A stretch of DNA of 64,000 nt from contig WEDG01002917.1 in NCBI GenBank assembly GCA_017591395.1, forward strand, positions 1 to 64,000, in the 5' to 3' direction. Under the pieces are notes generated by a model. The model was not told the DNA's origin. It searched no databases and saw nothing but the letters and a program-made list of their open reading frames with translations. Of the stretch, positions 25,601 through 37,600 are shown piece after piece. Source of the DNA: Schistocephalus solidus (lineage: Eukaryota > Platyhelminthes > Cestoda > Diphyllobothriidea > Diphyllobothriidae). The position numbers and the translations under genes were made by a program. The number at the start of each line of letters is the position of its first letter. The stretch's first letter is position 1.

Positions 25601-28600
25601 GACTGGCTGATGATGGCCAATGAGCGAGAAATGACCATTCTTGTCCCCCTTGTCTTTGCCGGCAATTTTCATCTGCGAAGACCGGAAATTTCGTTAATGC
25701 GGGGGTTGTGTCTAGTGAGCAAGGACTACAATGAAGATTATTTGTTTGGTTTCATGAGTCGGAGGCCACTGGAATGAATATTTCTACAGGCGGGTCAATG
25801 ACCAGCACTTTGGATTATAATTAGCAGATGCAATCATCAACATGCCACTTTCCGTAAGTGAATAGACATTTTCTTCCGTAAAGCTACTGTGCTTTGTAAT
25901 GATGGTGGTCTGCTGAGTCCCAAGATGCCCAAGATATTTTTGGGGAAATGCTTTGCGCCTTTCGGTGTTACCAATCGATATTTCGAAATATAGGCACTGT
26001 TCCTTGTGTTTATCATGCCTTTTAAAACAAGATAAATGGTGTATACACAATAAACAAACCCACAGAGAGCATTGGCTCCAGATTAACTGTCCCTGATTTC
26101 ATTTGCCCGCGTTTAATTTTCGCCCTTGGGGCACCGGCGTTCCCATTTAACTCTTCTTTACACCGGTGCAGGTTCGCTTTCCCGGGGGGACGATTCCTTT
26201 GCCCTTCTGTTATAGGATAGATTATCTGATTCCCTTAAACCCCGTGGGTTCCATTTAGCACATTTATAGCCGGTGACTAGGTTTAACTTACGCCTACTTT
26301 CGTTTGCTTTTCCTACCTTTTCTGCTTCCTCGTGTTGCCTTACACATAAAACCCCTTTTACAACTATTCCCGTAAGACAGCTCTCCCCCCTTGTAATGTT
26401 GACAGTGGGTCCGGTTATTGTCCTTCCACCGGTAAATCTTTAAAAATTTGCCTATGTAGTGGACGTATTTGAGCATGAAACCCCATCCCCGAAGGAGATA
26501 GAAGTCTACAAAGAATCGCGCCGAACATATAATTTTTCTCTCTAGAAGGTGCTTTACTGGTGTATTTCGCCGTGTGCACTCGCGTCTTTCCTGTCATTTA
26601 CTATTTCCCATTTTTCTCGTTCACATATTTACTTGGCTTTACTTTACTGATTGTTTTTCTTCTGCAGTTGAACATTTTTTATATTTGTTTTTTATCAGTT
26701 TTTGTCTCGCCTGCTTTTAAGATACAGTGCTACAGCTGAACCTTAAACTGTGCTTAGCTTCGTGTAATGCATTAGGGTCTCTCAGTATATGGTGCTTATA
26801 TTTTCGTGTATCACTCCAGTCCAGGATTGGCTTCGAGGAAATAAACCTTGTGAGCAGTGTCTTTCATGGTCTATAAACAGATAACTCCGCGTTGCCACAT
26901 ACCGTCATTTATTTAACCCATCGTTATGCTTTCTAAGATGCCGATGTTTCTGCTTTTTCACAACTTTGTAAACTTTCGTTCCCTCCTGCCACTTCAGTCA
27001 CATTTGTGCAATGAATATTGAGGGCGCAGTTTTGATCTTCCTACCTGGTTGGAACGTGATTAGTACACTGAAGAAGTTCCTTCAAACACACCCTCGCTAC
27101 AGTCGAGCCGAATATCTTATTTTACCTCTTCATTCCCAAGTCCCAAGAGAAGATCAACGTATCGTATTCCGACCTGCCCCAAAGGGTGTTAGAAAGGCAA
27201 GTTTCACAGTCCGTTACCTCAATGCTCCCCCATATAGATTGTTCTTTCAACAAACATCGCAGAATCGTCCATAACCATAAATGATGTCGTTTTTGTTATC
27301 GACTCGTGTCTGGCGAGAATCAAGATGTTTACTGCCCGCAACAATTTGACCAGCTATTCTACTGTATGGGCCAGCAAAACAAACCTGGAACAGCGGCGTG
27401 GTCGTGCTGGCCGCGTCCAAGCTGGCTTCGCATTTCATCTCTGCAGGTGAGTATCGTACTTCTGTCTGAACTGCTTTACGCGCGCCACACACACACACCT
27501 CTGCAGCCCGTGGTGAAACTATACGTACAGTAGGTGTCCTAACTCATGAAATCTGACGAATTTCATGAGTTACGGCACGTTTCGCTAAATCAGCGCACAC
27601 TGCGTCCACCAAAATTTTACAACAATAAAGAACCGATCGTTAGGACATATGTGGCTTTTTGTGGTTTACAAAATAACATGATGTGTCTAGAAATGCTAAT
27701 TTTTTTAGAATAGATACGGATTACGAAAGTGTCAAAAATTGACCTTGTTGAGTAAACTGAAGTTGTAAATGTATAGGAAACATGTCCATGGAATAAAAAC
27801 AGTAAATAAAGCAGAAAAAGCCAAATTATTTTTAAAAATATTCTTTTTCAGAGTTTTGCACATACATATTTCTCTAGATTAAGCGCAACGTAAAGTATGG
27901 CCGTCATCAAGCAGCCGAACATGAAATTGTATATTCCAACACCGTTTCACAAGAAATGGTAGTTTTTCTTCCGTTTGTACATTGTCTTAGATGCATTTGA
28001 CCAAGGCAAGCAGATTTTCGCTTCATTGTGCCGATGGGGACGTCACAGAAATTATAATATTTCATAAGCTTACATGCTCACAGGTCGGTCGATGACTAAT
28101 AAATTTAAATAGAATCGTCATGTAAAATCTTAAACGTACCATTTTGTGTATATAAAGATGACTTTTCTATTGTTAAATTTCTTAATAACTATTTCGGGTT
28201 TTCTCTTACGATAAGCTTCAACTCGTCTTTCAAAATGGGGTGAATTCTTTACGATCTTCAGTGTCTTCAGTCAACTGCCCATAAATGTAGATTCCGTTCG
28301 ATGTGTTAGGTAAAACCTTCCAAATAAGACATTTCTTTAAAGCACTTAGTGAAGTAGTGACTTTTTGGTCATTGTTTCCAATGCAGATGGCCGTCTAGGT
28401 CATATTTGTAGACTCACACAAATATGGAAACTCGCTGTCATGAAAAATGAACGTTCACAACAAAAACTGGGAAAATATATGCCTATTATTAGTTTAAAAA
28501 ATGTGCTACAATAAGTTACCTTTTTTAAAAAAGTGCTTTAATTAGATGTTTCGCTGTCGAATGCCTGCGTAATTAACGTTTTTCCAAAGTCAAGTCAAGA

Positions 28601-31600
28601 AAAAACTGGAACCGTTTTAACCAGTTTTTTGACTTCGCTGAAAAGTAGGGATACAATTTCTGTTTAAAATTAAAGATCTCTCTTTTCTCTTTCTATTGGA
28701 GCATTTTTCGATATCTTTGCTTACTTCTCAGTCTAGTTCTAAGCTTTCAAACACACAAGAGAGTGGCCGAATATGTACTCAGATTTTGCCATAAAATGTG
28801 AATTTTCTGCCCCTTCCGTTTCAAGTTTCCTTATTCATTTATAGTCAACTGCAGACCGACATTGTCTTGGCAGGCTTCGCGTACACCGTGACTGCGAAAA
28901 GTCGCGGTGTATCATCGCGTCTCCTAAATATGCACGTTTAAGGTCCTAACTATCGGTGTGGTAAAACAAAGTACATTCACAAAAGTTTATTACAGCATTT
29001 TTTCGTACAAAACGTCATAAATTTGCAAAACCTGATTTTTAAACTAAATATGTCATTATTTTATCGAAAACAATGTAAGCTCTCAAACTTGCATTCACCT
29101 GATTTTCGTGAAAACAAAACAAAATTTTCCGTTCTCCGAAAGGATATATTCCAATTTTTTTCGGCTTATATTAATGTTCATTCATAGTACTGCGCATAAA
29201 AGCAAACATTTTCGACCTGTAGCTTGTAATAACGTAAAAAAATCCTGGATAGCAAGAAACGTTGGCTTTCGCCCCATTTCGCCCCGTTTTCCCATGAATA
29301 AACTGATCTAACGTGATCTCTTTATTATTAAACAACTTTTTGCTCCTCAATTTAATGCAAAAAATAGAACTAACACCTTAAAATGCCAGCCCTGCTACTA
29401 CCTCAAATTCTGATTTAGATATTTCATGAGTTAGACAATCTGCTGTACCTTTTCTAGTCGTGCTCGCTTTGAACGCCTGGAAGCGCATTCGACACCGGAA
29501 ATTCTTCGCACCCCACTACATGAACTTGCACTAATGATTAAACTCATTAGGCTTGGTGATGTATCTGCCTTCCTAAAGAAAGCTATCCAACCGCCGCCTC
29601 TGGATGCCGTTATTGAAGCTGAATACACACTGCGGGGTGAGTGCACTCTTTTTTGCCCCACATGGTGGTCGAGGATACTCAGGAGACTTCCAGTTTTCAC
29701 TTAAAAGAGTACGGACCAGGGTTAGGATTTCCGACTGTCATAAATACGACCCTCGGTGATTCTCGAAATATGATATAGTCAACTCACAAGTTCGGCGGGT
29801 AATATTTGGCTTGAATCTCGATCGGTGACTTGACCCCAGTCAAAACGCAGCAATGACTCGCCGCATTTGCAGCCGAGAACGGCGGTTTTTTTCGCTTGTG
29901 TCATCCTCAAAACCCTGTCTTATCTAGCAATCTACGCACTTGAATATTGCCGACAAAAGCAAGGGAAACTGGAATGGCCATTTCTGGCTCCTTAGCCGTC
30001 ACCAGCCATTCATAAACAACCCCAGGTGGTGTACCACCCGAAGCTCGCACTGTCGATGCTAACGAAAATGCGATTTCCAGGAAGCGCTTAGAAGGTTCTG
30101 CAGCAAAATTTCATGTGTTTGCAGTTTCGGACTCACACTTGAACCCGTTGCCAAGGGCAGCAGTGGTTATGCTTGCCTAAGAGATGCAGTATTTATGGAG
30201 GATGTTGTTCTTGTTGTGCCGCCTCTGCACTCATCGCAGATGGTCGTACTTGGTACGCTTGTTTACCCGCACACTGGTCGTTGTCTTCGCAATTTCATCA
30301 CCCCTGTTGACCACTGGCGTCATGAGGACTTGGCAGCCTATCTCACCGACAGTAGCACTAGAAGCGATGTCTGTCCCCACACTCAAGTGGCCCATTACTC
30401 GGCCCAGCCAGTATTGGCACTGAAGATGTAGGATTGAGGTCAGTGAGCGTGTTAGTAGGAAAACCATGACGGTTTGCGGCTCACGCAGTTTTCACCTCGC
30501 AAGAACGTCGGTCTCATTCAACTGTACGGTGTACTCGGTCCTGCCGAATGAACCACGAGTCCTCTCCCCGCTGCTGCTGCTGCTGTGTGTTCGGCCGTCC
30601 GTATCCGCTCTAATTTCCAAGTTTCCTTAGCGTAGTTGCTTTGTCTGCAACTGCACTAGATCTGTTACAAACCTCCAGGCGTCTCCTACCAGTGCAGCGA
30701 CTCTTCCAGCCTCATTATCTGGCGCTTATTGGTTGTCTTTGACCTATGGGCAACCCAAACTGTAGGTGGTGAGAAGGCGGCTGACGACTTCCGAGACGTC
30801 CCTGGTGCGTTAGAGCGCTCGCCTATATTTGGGGCTGGCGCGCTTTGGTCTTTCGTCTCTGCCGCATACATCGGTTAGGGAAGTTGGGCAGGTCGCCAGT
30901 CGCTCTGAGCACCCCTCGATGTATTGTACTTCGGCAACCATTAGTTCTTTGCAGTGCCTCTCAATGCGTCAGTATGGCGCTCTTACACAGCTGCGTTTGT
31001 GGCTGATTGGGTGTTGAGTTTCAGTACTTGCGTCGTATTTGTCACTTTCCTGAAAAAAATGTTTTTTTGGCCACCACAATCTTTGTGGCTGACTAGAACA
31101 TCAAAGAAAACCATCTGATTGTTTTCTTCCGCAATCGTTGATTGGAAGTCCGAGAAAAGGTCATTGACATTTTATTTGAATGCCGAGACATGGCTCCATG
31201 CGGTCACTCTGACTATCTTTCATATTCTACACCCAGAATTTTGAACTGTTTTGTTGGAAAACCAGTGACTCCAAGCGTTTTAGTCCCCCTCGGCTGAGTT
31301 CCAAAACCGGTCTACGCATTAGCGTGTCTCTTATTTGTTCATGCATTGTCCGGGACCCACAATGGCCGAATATTTTCGTCTTAAGAGCCCAGCTAGGCTT
31401 TTAGATCACCACGTCGCCTCCAATTAGGTGATGGTTTTACGGCAACAGCACTGAACTCGAAGGGTAAGTGACGAAGGACCAGCTCAGACCACACAGCACG
31501 GTGAAATGCGCTGACTGTCCACTCTTCCTCGTCTACCTTAAAACCTCTTATCTGGCATAGTACGTGCTGATCCTCTCTCGTCTTTTCGATTGCTTAAATT

Positions 31601-34600
31601 CGGAAAGTAACTGCCATTTAGTAAATTCGTAAATTAAATGTCATTTAGAAATGAAAGCGCTTGACCAAAACGACGAGCTAACACCCCTGGGTCAGATTCT
31701 GGCGCGTCTGCCACTCGAACCCCGACTAGGGCGCATGTTGGTCTTCGCTTGTGCCTTCGGACTGGGTGGTGCCATGGCCCTACTGGCTGCTCACGCTTCC
31801 CTCGGCAGCGACCCCTTCGTCATGCCTCCAGACCGTCGCCGCCTGTCGAATGATCAGATGCGTTTTGAGGCACGCACCAACAGCGACCACTTGGCTGCAC
31901 TTAATGTTTATCAGGTCTGGGCTGCGGAACGTGAACGCAATGGCGACGAGGCCGCGGATTATTTGTGCGAGGTCAAGGAACTCAGCGCCTCCGCTCTACG
32001 TGTCATGGAAGACGCGGCCAGTCAGGCAAGTAGCATTCCTCCACTCATGCCATTTTTTACGTGTTAGCATCTAAACTTTTTTTCTCCAGTTTATTTTAGG
32101 TCTCAGCATAGCCGTGTTAAGGGCAACTTTTATGTCGTTTAACAAACTCAGAGAACAAAGGATACCTCAGCGTGTAATACGTATCCACACTACATTTCAA
32201 CGTAGTAGTATTAGGATCAGAAACTTTATTTCGTTGGCTGTAAGAGGATCAAAGTATCAGGTCAACTGGCAACTTGCCAGGCGTCGACTATTATGACGCA
32301 ACATTAGTTTCGAAACGCATTAATTTTATCGTGGTAATGAAATATCGCGCAGAGCCGACCTCATTTTTGCTCCCGTCGACAATCCGTAAAAACGTGGGTC
32401 AGATCACCCAGGAATGACATCGCACATGGTGGTCGGCGTGACGTAAAGCTACCGGACTTCGCAAGCTGCACGTTTTGGGGCAACAAACTAATGTGCAACC
32501 CTTCTAACCCTAAAGAAAAATGAATAGGGTTCGGATTAGGTTAGCGCTCTTATTTTCTTCCTTAAGATCCACCCTTAAAACCCCCAATACCACTGGACCC
32601 ATATTGCTTGCTGACCTATCCTTTGTTCCCTAAGTGAGGTCGTATATTGCGATTTGTTTTTTTTAAATCCCTCAGCGGGCTGCAGGCTTCGCAGAAGGTG
32701 AGTTTTCATCGTAGGCAGTATAAGCTACTGAAGGGGGTATTTTTTTGCACTTTTTCTACATCAGATTCGGAATATCCTTATCGGTCTCGACTTTCCCGAG
32801 TCGGCTCTCTCAGACAAGCCGGTCAATTTCAACACCAACTTTTGTCCAGAGCATGCCTACATTGCAGCCCTGTTGACTTCCGGGCTGTACCCAAACATCG
32901 CATATCATTCCGAGGGCAGACGACTCTTCACTGCTGAAGGAAAGTTTGCGCTGGTTCACAAGGCCTCTGTGAACTGTCGAAAGAATGCAACCTTTGTCTT
33001 CCCCTTGTTCACGTTCACGGAAAAGGCAAGTCTGATCAAATATTGCAAGTCCACCACCTGTTTCTGCCTCGTCTGCCCTGCCTGATTCTCGTCTTTCAAC
33101 CGCTTTTCGATCCTAAACTCGGGGTATTGTATCTCAACTGCCGCCAATGACAAACTGTTTCCTTACACGCTATGTTTCGCACAAAATCTCTCATATTTAC
33201 TGGCAGTATTTTGCGGTTATGCCGTAGCCCCTTGCTCGCCTTTTTAACATTCACAGCCAAAATCCCCAATTTTCAGCATTTCTGTAAAGATCGTAAGCCC
33301 TGACTTGGCGTTAGTAGGTGGGACACTATTTAACGGCTGGGAATATCCTATTATACCGTAGGTGGCTAAATCCGTGATATCCTAGGAAAACTTCCTTACA
33401 GCTCTAAAACCTGGCCCAACTACATGAAGCAAAACAGCCAATTAAAAATGAATGACTTTATGTCAAGAAAAAGGCTTGACAATTTTCGGAGCTAGAAATA
33501 ACATATTTTTTTAAGAAAAGCGGTAATTCCTTCGACGTGGCGGTTTTGTCTAATGCGTAGAGGATTTGTTTGGTTTTCTGGGTGGGACGCCACAGGACCA
33601 TTCGTCAAAAGCCTGCTCAGTTGCGAAATAAGCCGGGCTCACCGGAACTGAGTGCTGGAGTTTCGGAGAGCTTGCTCGGTTCACTCTTATCAAAGCGTTG
33701 AGTGCATTCGATCGACCAGAAGCGAAGATGGCGTGCCGTGAACTTATCGATCTCGGGCTGATCGATTTTTATTTGCAGCCTTGGCCCCTTGGAGGAAGTT
33801 GGTTGGGCAGTCTAGCTGCGTGCGTTATGCATCACCATCTCGGTGTGGGGGGGGGAAACCGTCAAAAGAGTTCGTCCTCGGGTTGTGTGTGTTTGTGTGT
33901 GTGTGTGTGGTAGATGCGTTGGACCAACACGGGGGCCACATCAGGGCACGGCATGCGTTATTCGGGTTGCGCTCCCATAACAAATGCCGAACATGGAGGT
34001 GTGGTGGCACGCCTAGGGGCGGCTAGGACATAGGGACCCGGCCGCGCCAGCCACCTGCGTCCTCTCCCGCCTCCGGTCTTCTTGACTCTGTCTTGACACC
34101 GGGCTCAGGTCGGGGAGGAGGAGAGAGTGCGGTAGATGCAGCGCAAGTCTACTATCACTTTAAACTAAATCACGCGCAAGTCACCGTCCCTGCTCAACTT
34201 TCCCATGAGCATACGGTGGACATCGTCGGATTACGACGGTCGAACTGTCGTGGTAGATGCGTTGGACCAACACGGGGGCCACATCAGGGCACGGCATGCG
34301 TTATTCGGGTTGCGCTCCCATAACAAATGCCGAACATGGAGGTGTGGTGGCATGCCTAGGGGCGGCTATGACTTAAGGGACCCAGCCGCGCCAGCCACCT
34401 GCGTCCTCTCCCGCCTCCGGTCTTCTTGACTCTGTCTTGACACCGGGCTCAGGTCGGGGAGGAGGAGAGAGTGCGGTAGATGCAGCGCAAGTCTACTATC
34501 ACTTTAAACTAAATCACGCGCAAGTCACCGTCCCTGCTCAACTTTCCCATGAGCATACGGTGGACATCGTCGGATTACGACGGTCGAACTGTCGTGGTAG

Positions 34601-37600
34601 ATGCGTTGGACCAACACGGGGGCCACATTAGGGCACGGCAGGCGTTATTCGGGTTGCGCTCCCATAACAAATGCCGAACATGGAGGTGTGGTGGCACGCC
34701 TAGGGGGCGGCTAGGACTTAGGGGACCCAGCCGCGCCAGCCACCTGCGTCCTCTCCCGCCTCCGGTCTTCTTGACTCTGTCTTGACACCGGGCTCAGGTC
34801 GGGGAGGAGGAGAGAGTGCGGTAGATGCAGCGCAAGTCTACTATCACTTTAAACTAAATCACGCGCAAGTCACCGTCCCTGCTCAACTTTCCCATGAGCA
34901 TACGGTGGACATCGTCGGATTACGACGGTCGAACTGTCGTGGTAGATGCGTTGGACCAACACGGGGGCCACATTAGGGCACGGCAGGCGTTATTCGGGTT
35001 GCGCTCCCATAACAAATGCCGAGCATGGAGGTGTGGTGGCACGCCTAGGGGCGGCTAGGACTTAAGGGACCCAGCCGCGCCAGCCACCTGCGTCCTCTCC
35101 CGCCTCCGGTCTTCTTGACCCTGTCTTGACACCGGGCTCAGGTGGGGAGGAGGAGAGAGATGCGGTAGCTGCAGCGCAAGGCTACTATCACTTAAAACTA
35201 AATTCACGCGCAAGTCACCGTCCCTGCTCCACCCTTCCATGGAGCATACGGTGGACATCGTCGGACTACGACGGTCGAACTGTCGTGCGTGTGTGTGCCC
35301 CCTAAATGGGCCACGTAGTAGATGCGTTGGACCAACACGGGGGCCACATTAGGGCACGGCAGGCGTTATTCGGGTTGTGCTCCCATAACAAATGCCGAAC
35401 ATGGAGTGTGGTGGCACACCTAGGGGCGGCTAGGACTTAGGGGACCCGGCCGCGCCAGCCACCTGCGTCCTCCCGCCTCCGGTCTTCTTGACTCTGTCTT
35501 GACACCGGGCTCAGGTGGGGAGGAGGAGAGTGCGGTAGATGCAGCGCAAGTCTACTATCACTTTAAACTAAATCGCGCCAGTCATCGTCCCTGCTCCACT
35601 TTCCCATGGAGCATACGGTGGACATCGTCGGACTACGACGGTCGAACTGTCGTGGTAGATGCGTTGGACCAACACGGGGGCCACATTAGGGCATGGCAGG
35701 CGTTATTCGGGTTGTGCTCCATAACAAATGCGAACATGGAGGTGTGGTGGCACACCTAGGGCGGCTAGGACTTAGGGGACCCGGCCGCGCCAGCCACCTG
35801 CGTCCTCTCCCGCCTCCGGTCTTCTTGACTCTGTCTTGACACCGGGCTCAGGGTGGGGGAGGAGGAGAGAGTGCGGTAGCTGCAGCGCAAGGCTACTATC
35901 ACTTTAAACTAAATCACGCGCCAGTCATCGTCCCTGCTCCACTTTCCCATGGGCATACGGTGGACATCGTCGGACTACGACGGTCGAACTGCGTGCGTGG
36001 TAGATGCGTTGGACCAACACGGGGGCCACATTAGGGCACGGCAGGCGTTATTCGGGTTGCGCTCCCATAACAAATGCCGAACATGGAGGTGTGGTGGCAC
36101 GCCTAGGGGCGGCTAGGACTTAAGGGACCCAGCCGCGCCAGCCACCTGCGTCCTCTCCCGCCTCCGGTCTTCTTGACTCTGTCTTGACACCGGGCTCAGG
36201 TCGGGGAGGAGGAGAGAGTGCGGTAGATGCAGCGCAAGTCTACTATCACTTTAAACTAAATCACGCGCAAGTCACCGTCCCTGCTCAACTTTCCCATGAG
36301 CATACGGTGGACATCGTCGGATTACGACGGTCGAACTGTCGTGGTAGATGCGTTGGACCAACACGGGGGCCACATTAGGGCACGGCAGGCGTTATTCGGG
36401 TTGTGCTCCCATAAAAAATGCCGAACATGGAGGTGTGGTGGCACGCCTAGGGGCGGCTAGGACTTAGGGGACCCGGCCGCGCCAGCCACCTGCGTCCTCT
36501 CCCGCCTCCGGTCTTCTTGACTCTGTCTTGACACCGGGCTCAGGTGGGGGAGGAGGAGAGAGTGCGGTAGATGCAGCGCAAGTCTACTATCACTTTAAAC
36601 TAAATCACGCGCCAGTCATCGTCCCTGCTCCACTTTCCCATGGAGCGTACGGTGGACATCGTCGGATTACGACGGTCGAACTGTCGTGGTAGATGCGTTG
36701 GACCAACACGGGGGCCACATTAGGGCACGGCAGGCGTTATTCGGGTTGCGCTCCCATAACAAATGCCGAGCATGGAGGTGTGGTGGCACGCCTAGGGGCG
36801 GCTAGGACTTAAGGGACCCAGCCGCGCCAGCCACCTGCGTCCTCTCCCGCCTCCGGTCTTCTTGACCCTGTCTTGACACCAGGCTCAGGTGGGGGAGGAG
36901 GAGAGAGTGCGGTAGCTGCAGCGCAAGGCTACTATCACTTAAAACTAATTCACGCGCAAGTCACCGTCCCTGCTCCACCCTTCCATGGAGCATACGGTGG
37001 ACATCGTCGGACTACGACGGTCGAACTGTCGTGCGTGTGTGTGCCCCCTAAATGGGCCACGTAGTAGATGCGTTGGACCAACACGGGGGCCACATTAGGG
37101 CACGGCAGGCGTTATTCGGGTTGTGCTCCCATAACAAATGCCGAACATGGAGGTGTGGTGGCACACCTAGGGGCGGCTAGGACTTAGGGGACCCGGCCGC
37201 GCCAGCCACCTGCGTCCTCTCCCGCCTCCGGTCTTCTTGACTCTGTCTTGACACCGGGCTCAGGTGGGGGAGGAGGAGAGAGTGCGGTAGATGCAGCGCA
37301 AGTCTACTATCACTTTAAACTAAATCGCGCGCCAGTCATCGTCCCTGCTCCACTTTCCCATGGAGCATACGGTTGACATCGTCGGATTACGACGGTCGAA
37401 CTGTCGTGGTAGATGCGTTGGACCAACACGGGGGCCACATTAGGGCACGGCAGGCGTTATTCGGGTTGTGCTCCCATAACAAATGCCGAACATGGAGGTG
37501 TGGTGGCACACCTAGGGGCGGCTAGGACTTAGGGGACCCGGCCGCGCCAGCCACCTGCGTCCTCTCCCGCCTCCGGTCTTCTTGACTCTGTCTTGACACC

